NCBI GenBank assembly: GCA_045039925.1
Contig: CP108400.1
Coordinates: 4,526,001 to 4,590,000 of the forward strand
DNA: 64,000 nucleotides
Reading direction: 5' to 3'
DNA from: Yinghuangia sp045039925
GTDB taxonomy: Bacteria; Actinomycetota; Actinomycetes; Streptomycetales; Streptomycetaceae
Numbering within the stretch: the stretch's first letter is position 1; each line of letters starts with the position of its first letter. The notes beneath the pieces were generated by a model. That model saw only the letters and a list, made by a program, of their open reading frames with translations. It did not search any database and had not been told where the DNA came from. Of this stretch, positions 51,280-59,417 are shown in pieces. The position numbers and the translations under genes are program-made.

Positions 51280-52176
51280 ATGTCTTCGAACACCGACCGG
51301 ACCGTCTCATCTTCCGTCACCGTGCTCGGCCTGGGGCCGATGGGACGCGCCCTGGCCGGGGCCTTCCTGGACGCGGGACTGCGTACGGTCGTCTGGAACC
51401 GCACCCCCGGCCGTGACGACGAACTCGTCGGGCGCGGCGCGGAGCGCGCCATGACGGCCGAAGAGGCGGTCGCGGCAAGCGCGTTGACGGTGGTGTGCGT
51501 CGTCAACTACGACGCGGCGGACGCCGTTCTGCGGCGCGGGCCGGTCGCCGGGGCGCTGAAGGGGCGCACGGTGGTGAACCTGACCGCCGACACCCCGGAC
51601 CGCGCCCGGGACGCCGCCGCGTGGGCGGCCGAGCACGGCGTCCGCTACCTCGACGGCGCGATCATGACGCCGACCACCACCATCGGCACGCCGCACAGCG
51701 TGTTCATCTACAGCGGGCCGCAGGACCTGTACGGGGAACACCGCGCGGTCCTCGACACGCTCGGCGGCACCCACACGCACCTGGGCGAGGACATCGGGCG
51801 GGCGGCCGCCTACGACGTCGCGCTGCTCGACATCTTCTGGACCGCCATGACCGGCTACATGCACGCCGTCGCGATCGCGAAGGCGGAGGGCGTCTCGGCG
51901 CAGGAGCTGCTGCCGTTCGCCCAGGGCATCGGGGCGATCCTCCCGCCGGTCTTCGCGGAGACGGCGCCGGAGATCGACAACAACACCCACTCCGGCGAGG
52001 GGAACCCCATCACCTCGGCCGCGTCGTCCATGGCCCACATCATCCACACGTCCGAGGCGCACGGCATCGACGCGGGCGTCATGCGCGCCGCCGAGGGCCT
52101 GGCCCGCCGCGCCATCGGCCTCGGATACGGCACCGACGGCCTGACCCGCGTCACCGAACTCCTCGGCCGCCGCTGA
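51280..52176 (+). CDS. NAD(P)-dependent oxidoreductase, imine-reductase-like
   Basis: A 298-residue protein of the 6-phosphogluconate/beta-hydroxyacid dehydrogenase superfamily. The Rossmann motif is GLGPMGRALAGAF with VVWNRTPGR, so NADP is likely. YLDGAIMTPTTTIGTPHSVF and YDVALLDIFWTAMTGYMHA are characteristic of the imine reductase branch. Those enzymes reduce cyclic imines; the natural substrate is unknown. ATG 51280 has GGAG upstream. Divergence from an HxlR gene with a short shared promoter suggests induction by an electrophile or oxidant. Confidence 0.85.
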   Translation: MSSNTDRTVSSSVTVLGLGPMGRALAGAFLDAGLRTVVWNRTPGRDDELVGRGAERAMTAEEAVAASALTVVCVVNYDAADAVLRRGPVAGALKGRTVVNLTADTPDRARDAAAWAAEHGVRYLDGAIMTPTTTIGTPHSVFIYSGPQDLYGEHRAVLDTLGGTHTHLGEDIGRAAAYDVALLDIFWTAMTGYMHAVAIAKAEGVSAQELLPFAQGIGAILPPVFAETAPEIDNNTHSGEGNPITSAASSMAHIIHTSEAHGIDAGVMRAAEGLARRAIGLGYGTDGLTRVTELLGRR

Positions 52177-52240
52177 CCGGTGCGGCGCGGCGGGCCGGGG
52201 CGCCGCCCGACCCGCCGCACTGCCCGACCCGCCTACCGGA

Positions 52241-53866
52241 CTACTTGCGGGCGGCGTGTTCCTCGGCCGCCTGGGCGCGGAGCTCGAACTTCATGACCTT
52301 GCCGGTGGGGTTGCGGGGGAACTCGGTCACGATCTCGACGTAGCGCGGGACCTTGTAGTTCGCCATCTCCTTGCGGCAGAAGTCGACGACCTCGTCGGGC
52401 GTGACGGAGGCTCCCGCACGCAGGATGAGGTACGCCTTGCCCACCTCGCCCATCCGGGCGTCCGGGACACCGATCACCGCGGCCTCGGAGACGGCCGGGT
52501 GGCCCGCGAGGACCGACTCGATCTCGGCGGGGTAGGCGTTGAAGCCGCCGACGATGTACATGTCCTTGATGCGGTCGGTGATGCGCAGGTTGCCCTGCTC
52601 GTCGAGGACGCCCACGTCGCCGGTGTGCAGCCAGCCGTCCGCGTCCACCGCCTTGGCGGTCTCCTCGGGGTCCTCGAAGTAGCCGCGCATCACGTTGTAG
52701 CCGCGCACCCAGACCTCGCCGGGCACGCCGGGTGCGGTGGGCTTGCCGTCGTCGTCGACGGTGACCAGTTCGACGCCGTCGATCGCGCGCCCCGAGGTGG
52801 AGGCGATGATCTCGGCGGGGTCGCCCTGGCGGCACATGCTGGCGGTGCCGCAGGACTCGGTCAGGCCGTACGCCGTCAGGACCGTGTCGAAGCCCAGGTC
52901 GTCAGCCATCCGCGTGACCAGGGAGAGCGGTACGGACGCGGCGCCGGTGACGGCGAGGCGCAGCGAGGAGAGGTCGTACTTGCCGCGCGAGCCGGAGTCG
53001 AGCAGCGACGTGTAGATGGTCGGCGCGCCCGGCAGGACGGTGACGTTCTCGGCCTGGATCACGGCGAGCGTGGCGTCCACGTCGAAGACCGCCTGCGGGA
53101 CCATCGTGGCGCCCTTGATCAGGCTCGCGAGGATGCCGGCCTTGTACCCGAAGGTGTGGAAGAACGGGTTGACGATCAGGTAGCGGTCGCCCTCCGCCAG
53201 GCCCACGGTGCTCGCCCACGTCTCGAAGACGCGGAGCGACTGGCCGTGCGTCGTCATGACGCCCTTGGGGCGGCCGGTGGTGCCGGAGGTGAAGATGATG
53301 TCGCCGATGTCCTCGGAGGAGACCGAGGCGGCGCGCTCGTCGACGGTCGCGGCGGGCACGGACTCCCCGGCGGCCAGGAAGTCCGCCCAGGTCACGCAGG
53401 TGTCCGGGGCGCTGTCCGAGAAGACCACCGCGGTGGCGAGGTCGGGCAGCGCGGCGAACGGGCGTCCCGCGGTGCCCTCGCCGGCCGAGGAGCGCAGCAT
53501 GGCGACGTACGACGCGCCGAGGAAGGTGCCGGAGACGAACAGCAGCTTGGCGCGGGTCTTCTCCAGGACGTACTGCGCCTCGGCGCCCTTGTAGCGCGTG
53601 TTCATCGGGACGATCGCGGCGCCGGCCGCGAGCGCGCCGAGGGCGGCGGTGATCCAGTCGCGGCCGTTCGGGGCCCACACCGCGACGCGGTCGCCCTTCT
53701 CGACGCCCGCGGCGACGGCTGCCGCGGCGGCGGCGCGCACGCGGTCGCGCAGCTCGGTGAAACTGATGCGTACGGTGCCGTCCACGACGGCCTCGCGGTC
53801 ACCGAAGCGCTCGGCCGCGCTGTCGACAAGAGCGGGGATACTGCCCCACTCGAGATCACCCTGCAT
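52241..53866 (-). CDS. FadD3-like acyl-CoA synthetase
   Basis: A 541-residue ANL-superfamily ligase. The P-loop IFTSGTTGRPKG is at about 191-202. VNPFFHTFGYKAGILASL, LTAYGLTESCGTASMC, GWLHTGDVGVLDEQGN and ITDRIKDMYIVGGFNAYPAE are clear, and the catalytic Lys is in PTGKVMK. The pattern recalls mycobacterial FadD3, which activates the ring C/D propionate of steroids (HIP); that likeness is from memory. It is divergent from a crotonase gene, with the best TGACG-type palindrome between them. Confidence 0.87.
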   Translation of the reverse strand: MQGDLEWGSIPALVDSAAERFGDREAVVDGTVRISFTELRDRVRAAAAAAVAAGVEKGDRVAVWAPNGRDWITAALGALAAGAAIVPMNTRYKGAEAQYVLEKTRAKLLFVSGTFLGASYVAMLRSSAGEGTAGRPFAALPDLATAVVFSDSAPDTCVTWADFLAAGESVPAATVDERAASVSSEDIGDIIFTSGTTGRPKGVMTTHGQSLRVFETWASTVGLAEGDRYLIVNPFFHTFGYKAGILASLIKGATMVPQAVFDVDATLAVIQAENVTVLPGAPTIYTSLLDSGSRGKYDLSSLRLAVTGAASVPLSLVTRMADDLGFDTVLTAYGLTESCGTASMCRQGDPAEIIASTSGRAIDGVELVTVDDDGKPTAPGVPGEVWVRGYNVMRGYFEDPEETAKAVDADGWLHTGDVGVLDEQGNLRITDRIKDMYIVGGFNAYPAEIESVLAGHPAVSEAAVIGVPDARMGEVGKAYLILRAGASVTPDEVVDFCRKEMANYKVPRYVEIVTEFPRNPTGKVMKFELRAQAAEEHAARK

Positions 53867-53913
53867 GATCGCTCCTGAGAGGTCCGACGGTGGCCGCCTG
53901 TGCCGTTGCTAGT

Positions 53914-53938
53914 CTGAGCTGACGGTACGTCAGATCAG
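53914..53938. promoter_or_regulatory. TGACG-N3-CGTCA palindrome (site 4) between FadD3-like and crotonase genes
   Basis: The core CTGACGGTACGTCAG at 53919-53933 is flanked by CTGA and TCAG, extending the symmetry to 25 bp. It lies 53 bp from the ligase start and 96 bp from the crotonase start. Confidence 0.75.
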
Positions 53939-54029
53939 GGCGGCGAGGGAAGCTGCCGACCGGGAGATCGAGACCACGCCGGATTCGCATCCAGGCCGAC
54001 AACGCGGGCCGACCAGGAGGATGGGGCAC

Positions 54030-54806
54030 ATGCGCAAGTTCGAGACGCTCGGGTACGAACAGGCGGACGGCGTCGCGTGGGTGACGCTCAACCGGCCCGA
54101 CCGGCACAACGCGTTCGACCTGGTCATGATCGAGGAGCTGCACACGCTGTGGCGTGAGCTGCGCCACGACGACGACGTGCGTGTGATCGTCGTCACCGGG
54201 GCCGGCGACAAGGCGTTCTGCACCGGCATCGACCGGTCTGTCGACGTCCCGCAGCCGTCCTCGCCGTACATGATGGACGACCCGATGCTGAAGACCGGGC
54301 CGAAGTACAGCGACCTGTGGAAGCCGGTCATCGTCGCGGTCAACGGCATGGCGTGCGGCGGCGCCTTCTACCTTCTGGGCGAGTGCGAGTTCATCATCGC
54401 GAGTGAAAACGCCACGTTCTTCGACCCGCACACGACGTACGGCATGGTCTCCGGCTTCGAGTCGATGCACCTGGTCCAGCGCATGCCGCTGGGCGAGGTC
54501 ATGCGGCTGACGCTGCTGGGGAACGCGGAGCGGATGAGCGCGCAGCGGGCGTACGAGACGGGCCTCGTGTCGCAGGTCGTGCCGGCCGACGAGCTGCACG
54601 AGGCGGCGAAGTGGGCGGCCGAGGCCATCGCCGCGTACCCGCCGGGCGGCGTCGAGGGCTCGGTGCGGTCGATCTGGGCGGCCCGCGACATGACACGCGC
54701 GCAGGCGCTCACGATGGCGCCGCACATGATCACACTGGGCAACCTGGCGTGGTCGGAGCAGGCGGGGCTGTTCCAGCAGCGCAGCAAGGACTACCGCGTG
54801 CGCTGA
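54030..54806 (+). CDS. Crotonase-family protein lacking both catalytic Glu residues
   Basis: A 258-residue crotonase-fold protein. NRPDRHNAFDLVMIEEL, AGDKAFCTGID and VNGMACGGAFYLLGECEF are family segments. The first catalytic Glu position is Tyr (GGAFYL) and the second is His (FDPHTTYG), so simple hydratase activity is unlikely; other crotonases use different residues for hydrolysis, isomerisation or C-C cleavage. ATG 54030 is 9 nt from AGGAGG, whereas the ATG at 54021 abuts it, so the later start is chosen. It is divergent from the FadD3-like gene under a shared operator, so it probably acts in the same pathway. Confidence 0.85.
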   Translation: MRKFETLGYEQADGVAWVTLNRPDRHNAFDLVMIEELHTLWRELRHDDDVRVIVVTGAGDKAFCTGIDRSVDVPQPSSPYMMDDPMLKTGPKYSDLWKPVIVAVNGMACGGAFYLLGECEFIIASENATFFDPHTTYGMVSGFESMHLVQRMPLGEVMRLTLLGNAERMSAQRAYETGLVSQVVPADELHEAAKWAAEAIAAYPPGGVEGSVRSIWAARDMTRAQALTMAPHMITLGNLAWSEQAGLFQQRSKDYRVR

Positions 54807-54839
54807 CGCGCACAAAGTACCGGGTGCGCCGACGCGCAC
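54798..54839. repeat. Tandem duplication of the crotonase gene end
   Basis: GTGCGCTGACGCGCAC (54798-54813, containing the stop TGA) is followed at 54824-54839 by GTGCGCCGACGCGCAC, with similar flanks, a 26-bp duplication. Each copy can also form a small hairpin. Confidence 0.85.
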
Positions 54840-54899
54840 ATGGTGCGGTGACCCTTGCGGCCACCGCGCCGGCGTCCGGGTGGGCCCAGCCGGAACGCG

Positions 54900-54923
54900 G
54901 CGGGTGGGGCTAGCCCCACCCGC
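54900..54923. terminator. 24-bp perfect palindrome downstream of crotonase gene
   Basis: Two exact 12-bp complementary halves beginning GCGGGTGGGG, centred at 54911/54912. A probable terminator for the crotonase gene. Confidence 0.65.
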
Positions 54924-54976
54924 ATTCGGGCGCGGGCACCATCCCCCCAAGGCCCCCGCGCCGGTTGACTCGTGGC

Positions 54977-56836
54977 ATGCCAAGCCGCCGGTACGCCGAT
55001 CTCGCGGGCAGCTTCACGACCCTCACCCTGGGGGTCGCGGTCGTCACCTCGATGCTGCTCACCCTCGCGTCCTCGGCGACCGCCGACGGGGTCGGCGACG
55101 ACCACGACGCGCTCGTCACCACGAACGCGCTCACCGGGACGGCGGTCGGGACGGCCGTGTTCGCGACCGTGTTCGTCGTGGCGTCCACCTTCGCCTTCGC
55201 GGTCGCCCGGCGGCGCCGCGAACTGGCGCTGCTGCGCGGCATCGGGGCCACCCCCGGCCAGGTGCGCGGCATGGTCCTCCGCGAGGCCCTGCTGCTGTCG
55301 CTCCCGGCGGGCCTGCTCGGCTGCCTCCTCGGCCGCCTGGCCACCCCCGAGTTGATCCGGTGGCTCGGCGAACACGAGCTCGCCCCGGCGTGGCTGACGA
55401 TGCGTCATGTCACCTGGCCGTACTACACCGCCTTCGCCACCGGCGTCGTGGTCGCGCTGGCCGGCGCGGCGGTCGCGGCCCGGCAGGCGGCGCGGGTACG
55501 CCCGGTCGAGGCACTGCGCACCGCCGCGGTCGACGGCACCGGGTCGCCCCGCACCCGGATCGTGGTCGGCGCGGTGCTGCTCACGAGCGCGGTGGCGTAC
55601 CTCGGCTTCACGGCGGTGGTGACGCCCGACGAGGCGATCCACCGCAAGCACCGCACGCTGGCCCCGATGCTGGTCATTCCGGGCGTCGCGCTGCTCGCCC
55701 CCGCCCTGGTCGGGCCGCCGCTGCGCGCGCTGGGACGCATGACGCGCGGCCGCGAGCCGATCGCGCTGGAACTCGCGCGCTCCGGCGTACTCGCCTCACC
55801 GCGCCGCGCCGCGGCCACCGTCGCGCCGGTGCTCATGACCGTCGCCCTGTCGGTGTCCCTCCTGGGAGCCACGGACACCGTCGACGCGGCCAAGGTACGC
55901 GACGCCGAGCAGCGCATCACCGCCGAACTCGTGGTGGAAGGACCGGTGTCCGCGGACGAACTGCGCGCCGCCGCACCGGGGTCCACCGTGGTCGCGCCGG
56001 TTGCCACCACGGTGGCGCTCACCCCGGCCGATTCGATGTGGGTGGAACTCGACGCGCTCGCGGTCGACCCCGGCGCCATCAGGACCGTGATGGACCTCGA
56101 GGTCACCGCCGGTTCGCTCGCGGATCTGACGGACGACGCGATCGTCGTGCCCGACGGCTGGGCGCAGACCACCGTCGGAGCCGTGATCCCGGCACGGATG
56201 GCCGACGGGACCGAGCGGTCGCTGCGCATCGCAGCCGTCGTCGCAGAGCGCACGGGCGGCACCCCCGCCCTGCTGACGCTTCGTCATGCACCGCTCGGCG
56301 CGGCCCCGTCGACGCTGGTGAACCTGCCGGACGGGGACGCGGGCGCCGCGGCGGGTGCGGCCGTGCGAGCCGTCGCGGCGGGCAGCGGAGCCACGGTGCG
56401 CACCGACGCCGAGTGGGCCCGGGCGGACGTGCACGGAGACTCGGCGGAACGCAGGCGCCTGGCCGTCTACTTCGTGCTCGGCGTCGCGGTGCTGTACGCG
56501 GGCGTCGCGATCGCCAACACCACGGCCATGTCGACGGCCGACCAGGCGCCCGTGTGGCGGGCGTTGCGGATGGCCGGGGCGACCCGCGCGCAAGTGGCGC
56601 GCACGGCCGCGCTCGAAGCGGCACTGATGGTCGGACTCGGCGTCCTGCTGGGCGCGTTGGCCGCGGCGGCGACGCTCGTACCGCTGTGGACCGCCGTCAC
56701 CTTGCTGATCGGCCCCGGGCCGGTGGCGCTCCCCTGGGGCTCGGCCGGCCTGGTCGTTGCGGCGTGTGCCGCGATCGCGGTCCCGGCGGCGCTGCTGTCG
56801 GTGTCCGCGGGCCGCGGCGTACGCGCGGAATTGTGA
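54977..56836 (+). CDS. FtsX-like ABC transporter permease (no ATPase nearby)
   Basis: A 619-residue membrane protein with two FtsX/MacB-type permease modules. The first has helices near 15-35, 45-75 and 105-125 with the coupling motif RRRELALLRGIGATPGQVRG. The second has FVLGVAVLYAGVAIANTTA and WRALRMAGATRAQVARTAALE. An extracellular domain lies between them (about 300-460). Such permeases move lipids, antibiotics or lipoproteins when paired with an ATPase, but none is encoded in the window. A 67-residue membrane protein gene follows 19 bp later. No clear ribosome site precedes ATG 54977. Confidence 0.82.
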   Translation: MPSRRYADLAGSFTTLTLGVAVVTSMLLTLASSATADGVGDDHDALVTTNALTGTAVGTAVFATVFVVASTFAFAVARRRRELALLRGIGATPGQVRGMVLREALLLSLPAGLLGCLLGRLATPELIRWLGEHELAPAWLTMRHVTWPYYTAFATGVVVALAGAAVAARQAARVRPVEALRTAAVDGTGSPRTRIVVGAVLLTSAVAYLGFTAVVTPDEAIHRKHRTLAPMLVIPGVALLAPALVGPPLRALGRMTRGREPIALELARSGVLASPRRAAATVAPVLMTVALSVSLLGATDTVDAAKVRDAEQRITAELVVEGPVSADELRAAAPGSTVVAPVATTVALTPADSMWVELDALAVDPGAIRTVMDLEVTAGSLADLTDDAIVVPDGWAQTTVGAVIPARMADGTERSLRIAAVVAERTGGTPALLTLRHAPLGAAPSTLVNLPDGDAGAAAGAAVRAVAAGSGATVRTDAEWARADVHGDSAERRRLAVYFVLGVAVLYAGVAIANTTAMSTADQAPVWRALRMAGATRAQVARTAALEAALMVGLGVLLGALAAAATLVPLWTAVTLLIGPGPVALPWGSAGLVVAACAAIAVPAALLSVSAGRGVRAEL

Positions 56837-56855
56837 GCGGAGGGACGTGGAACTC

Positions 56856-57059
56856 ATGGACGAGCTCGGCAACCTGATCGGCCAGGCCGGTGTGTGGCAC
56901 GTCGTCGTGGTGCTGGTCGCGCTGTGGGCGCTGGAAATGCGCGCCTCGGTGTGCGCCGCACGCAAGCGGCAGCGTCTGCGGCCGCGCCACCTGTCGGCCT
57001 CGGAGTCCGCGCGCTTGGCCGCCGCCCCGGCACGCAAGGGCGCGGCGCGCGGTCACTGA
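56856..57059 (+). CDS. Small single-pass membrane protein
   Basis: 67 residues: a polar start (MDELGNLIGQAG), one membrane helix (WHVVVVLVALWALEM), then a basic tail (RKRQRLRPRH). ATG 56856 is 11 nt from GGAGGG; an in-frame GTG at 56847 is too close. It follows the FtsX-like permease by 19 bp and is probably co-transcribed. Its stop overlaps the convergent gene by 7 bp. Function unknown. Confidence 0.65.
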   Translation: MDELGNLIGQAGVWHVVVVLVALWALEMRASVCAARKRQRLRPRHLSASESARLAAAPARKGAARGH

Positions 57060-57457
57060 CCCTGCTCGCGCAGGTTCGCCGCGGCGTCCGGCCAGATGGC
57101 GCGGGGGTCGGCGTGGTCGACGGTCCAGGTGCCGATGCGCGTCGTACCCCGCTCCCGATAGCGGCGCATGATCGCCACGTGCTCGGGCAGGCCGACGAAG
57201 CCGCGCATGGCGTCCGCGTCCCGCCACACCGCGACGGAGCCCGCGCGGCGCCGCGACGGGATCGTCCACAGCCAGACCCCCACGGCCCCGTCCAGCGCCG
57301 GCCAGGCACGCCGCAGCCGGAACCCCGCCCTGGCGATGCCCGGAAGGTCCGTCGCCCGGTCTGCGGTGAAGTCGGTGACGCTGACCAGCAGCCCGCCCGC
57401 GGGTACGGCCTCCCCCGCGGCCGCCCCGGCGCACCATCCCGACTTCACGATCTTCAT
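57053..57457 (-). CDS. Small dimeric alpha/beta-barrel protein (monooxygenase-like)
   Basis: A 134-residue protein with a ferredoxin-like pattern: VSVTDFTADRATDLPG, GVWLWTIPSRRRAGSVAVW and VAIMRRYRERGTTRIGTWTVDHA. It resembles antibiotic-biosynthesis-monooxygenase or spheroidene-monooxygenase-like stand-alone domains, but I cannot name the family firmly. The ATG has no strong ribosome site. Its 3' end overlaps the small membrane protein gene on the other strand. Confidence 0.7.
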   Translation of the reverse strand: MKIVKSGWCAGAAAGEAVPAGGLLVSVTDFTADRATDLPGIARAGFRLRRAWPALDGAVGVWLWTIPSRRRAGSVAVWRDADAMRGFVGLPEHVAIMRRYRERGTTRIGTWTVDHADPRAIWPDAAANLREQGQ

Positions 57458-57505
57458 GCGTACGAGCCTACGTGCCGGTCGCGCAGGGCAACGGACGGCG
57501 GCGAC

Positions 57506-57553
57506 TTGAGCAACAACTTGCGCGACGACTTGAGCGACGACTTGAGCGACGAC
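57506..57553. repeat. 12-bp tandem repeat x4 in a divergent promoter region
   Basis: Units of TTGAGCGACGAC and variants start at 57506, 57518, 57530 and 57542. They lie between two divergent start codons (57457 and 57658). Confidence 0.92.
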
Positions 57554-57657
57554 TTATGGGTGACTGATTCGCGTCCGGTGCCGGCGCCCGTACGTTCCTT
57601 CGCGACGGCCGCCGACCGGCAGCCGGCCCGCCCGCACCTCACGGAGAGCAAACGCAC

Positions 57658-58113
57658 ATGGACCGGAACGACAACACGCCCGCGACAACCCACACCGTCG
57701 TCGACGAACTCCTGCGGCGCATAGGCGCGGGAGACCCCGAACAGATCGCCGCGCTGTACGCGGACGGCGCCGACTGGAAGCTCGACTGGCCGGCCGCCGA
57801 GCACGGGCGGCCCGCCACGCCGTGGATCCGGCACCGTTCCTCGCGCGCGGACGCCGCGGAGCACTTCCGCCAAATCGGCGAGCACCATGTGCCCGAGGAG
57901 GTGGCCACCGTGGTCGAACGCGTCCTCGTGGACGGCCCGCACGCCGTCGTCCTCGGCGAGATCCGGCAGACGGCGCGGCCGACGCGCCGGGCGTACCGCT
58001 CCCGCTTCGCGCTGCACGTGACGGTCGAGGACGGGCTGATCACCCGTCACCACGTCTACGAGGACAGCCTCGCGGTCGCCCAGGCCTTTGCGCCGGACGC
58101 CCCGGCCGCCTGA
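57658..58113 (+). CDS. NTF2-like (SnoaL-type) protein
   Basis: A 151-residue cone-shaped NTF2-like fold: TVVDELLRRIGAGDPEQIAALYADGADWKLDWP, then the strand-rich half ending LHVTVEDGLITRHHVYEDSLAVAQAF. Members act as ketosteroid-isomerase-like enzymes, cyclases or ligand carriers, and the sequence alone does not decide. ATG follows GGAGAG. It is convergent with the hydratase gene, with a hairpin between. Confidence 0.82.
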   Translation: MDRNDNTPATTHTVVDELLRRIGAGDPEQIAALYADGADWKLDWPAAEHGRPATPWIRHRSSRADAAEHFRQIGEHHVPEEVATVVERVLVDGPHAVVLGEIRQTARPTRRAYRSRFALHVTVEDGLITRHHVYEDSLAVAQAFAPDAPAA

Positions 58114-58132
58114 GCACCCGCGGCGTTCAGAC

Positions 58133-58164
58133 CTAGGCCGTGTCCTTCGGAGGACACGACCTAG
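58133..58164. terminator. Bidirectional hairpin with TCGG loop
   Basis: CTAGG-C-CGTGTCCT pairs with AGGACACG-A-CCTAG around tetraloop TCGG, with one mismatch. It overlaps the stop codon of the hydratase gene. Confidence 0.75.
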
Positions 58165-59279
58165 ATCCGCGCCCGCACGGTGGCAAGTACGTGCGGGCCG
58201 AGGGAGTTCCAACCGGCCACCTTGACCTGCACCTCGTCGCCGCCGTCGCCGCCCACTTCGGTGACCTCGCCGTCGAGGGTCAGCGTGTCGCCGGTGTGGT
58301 TCGGCGCCAGGAGCTTGAGGTCGACCTCCAGGAGCCGGGTGGCGGGCCCGCCCCAGTCGGTGACGACGCCGCCGACGAGGCCGGTGGTGGCGAGGATGTT
58401 GGTGAAGATGCCCGGACGGCGCAGCGATTCGCGCGTCCAGTCCGCGTCGTGGTGCGCGGCGTAGAAGTCCTGCGTGGCGAAGGCGGTCGCGATCACGAAC
58501 GTGGGGGTGATCGGGATGACGGTGGTGGGGAGGGTGTCCCCGACGCCGGGAACGGCCTTGAGCGGCAGGCAGGTACGGCCGGTCGCCGCGGCGGGCTCGT
58601 CGGCGGGCTCCGCGGCGGGTGCGGCGGACTCGGCAACGGGCTCCGCGGTGGGCGCGGCCGATGCGTCGGGGGCATCCGGCGTACGAAAGCACAGCACCGT
58701 CCAGTCGACCGTCGCGACGTCCGCGTCGTCCTGGTCGCGGAACGTCATGCGCGTGGTGACGAAGTACCCCGCGCCGATGGCCGTGTTCTTGCGCTCGGAG
58801 ACCGTGGTCAGCACCGACTCGCACGAGAGGTGGTCGCCGACCTGCGCCTCCCGGTGGTACACCTGCCGGCACCGCGTCGCCGCGCGTGCGGTGTACCCGT
58901 GCGCGGTGAGGAGCCGGTGCACGGCCGCGGCCGGGTTGTCCCCCGTGTCGGCGGCCGCCTTGTCGGCTGCCGCGTCGGCCGCCGAACGGCCGCCCAGGTA
59001 CGGCGCGTACCCGGGGACCTGGGGCAACGTGCCTGCCAGCGCTGACAGTTGGGGCATCGTCCAGGCCTGGATCATCGTGGGCGGGGCAATGATCCCGGGC
59101 CGCCCGGTCTCCGCCGCCGCCTCAGCTTCGCGGTAGACGGGGTTGGGGTCGCCGAGCGCGTCGGCCCAGATGTCGAGCATGGGCGCGTTGACCGCGTGCC
59201 GTGCGCGTACGACGGACCTGGTGCCCAGGGCGACGCAGTCCTGGAGCATTGCGTCCAGCTCAACGGTGTCGGTCGTCAT
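58161..59279 (-). CDS. Double-hotdog enoyl-CoA hydratase (FAS1-like + MaoC-like)
   Basis: 372 residues with two hotdog domains. The N-terminal FAS1-type domain (about 15-200) keeps the DPNPVY turn but has Tyr49 where an active domain has His. The C-terminal MaoC domain (about 240-372) carries the Asp271-x4-His276 dyad (DFYAAHHD), so this half should be active. They are joined by an Ala/Pro/Glu-rich linker (about 201-232). The layout matches fused versions of heteromeric hydratases such as ChsH1/ChsH2, which act on steroid-type enoyl-CoA. ATG follows GCGAGGGG. A CTTG-N7-CAAG palindrome overlaps the likely promoter. Confidence 0.84.
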   Translation of the reverse strand: MTTDTVELDAMLQDCVALGTRSVVRARHAVNAPMLDIWADALGDPNPVYREAEAAAETGRPGIIAPPTMIQAWTMPQLSALAGTLPQVPGYAPYLGGRSAADAAADKAAADTGDNPAAAVHRLLTAHGYTARAATRCRQVYHREAQVGDHLSCESVLTTVSERKNTAIGAGYFVTTRMTFRDQDDADVATVDWTVLCFRTPDAPDASAAPTAEPVAESAAPAAEPADEPAAATGRTCLPLKAVPGVGDTLPTTVIPITPTFVIATAFATQDFYAAHHDADWTRESLRRPGIFTNILATTGLVGGVVTDWGGPATRLLEVDLKLLAPNHTGDTLTLDGEVTEVGGDGGDEVQVKVAGWNSLGPHVLATVRARI

Positions 59280-59350
59280 GCCCGCCCCTCGCCTTCCTGA
59301 CGATCACCGGAATTCGGTGGTCGGCTGCCGCCGCACACCCTACCCATTTG

Positions 59351-59365
59351 CTTGACAATGACAAG
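59351..59365. promoter_or_regulatory. Operator-like palindrome CTTG-N7-CAAG at hydratase promoter
   Basis: CTTGACAATGACAAG, extended by G/C to 17 bp. On the minus strand TTGTCA is followed by TAGGGT at 16 bp. The same element occurs at 11205-11219. Confidence 0.55.
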
Positions 59366-59417
59366 CTAAAGCCGTCGGGAATCCGCGTGCGCCACCCGCC
59401 TCGGGGTCCGCACGGCA

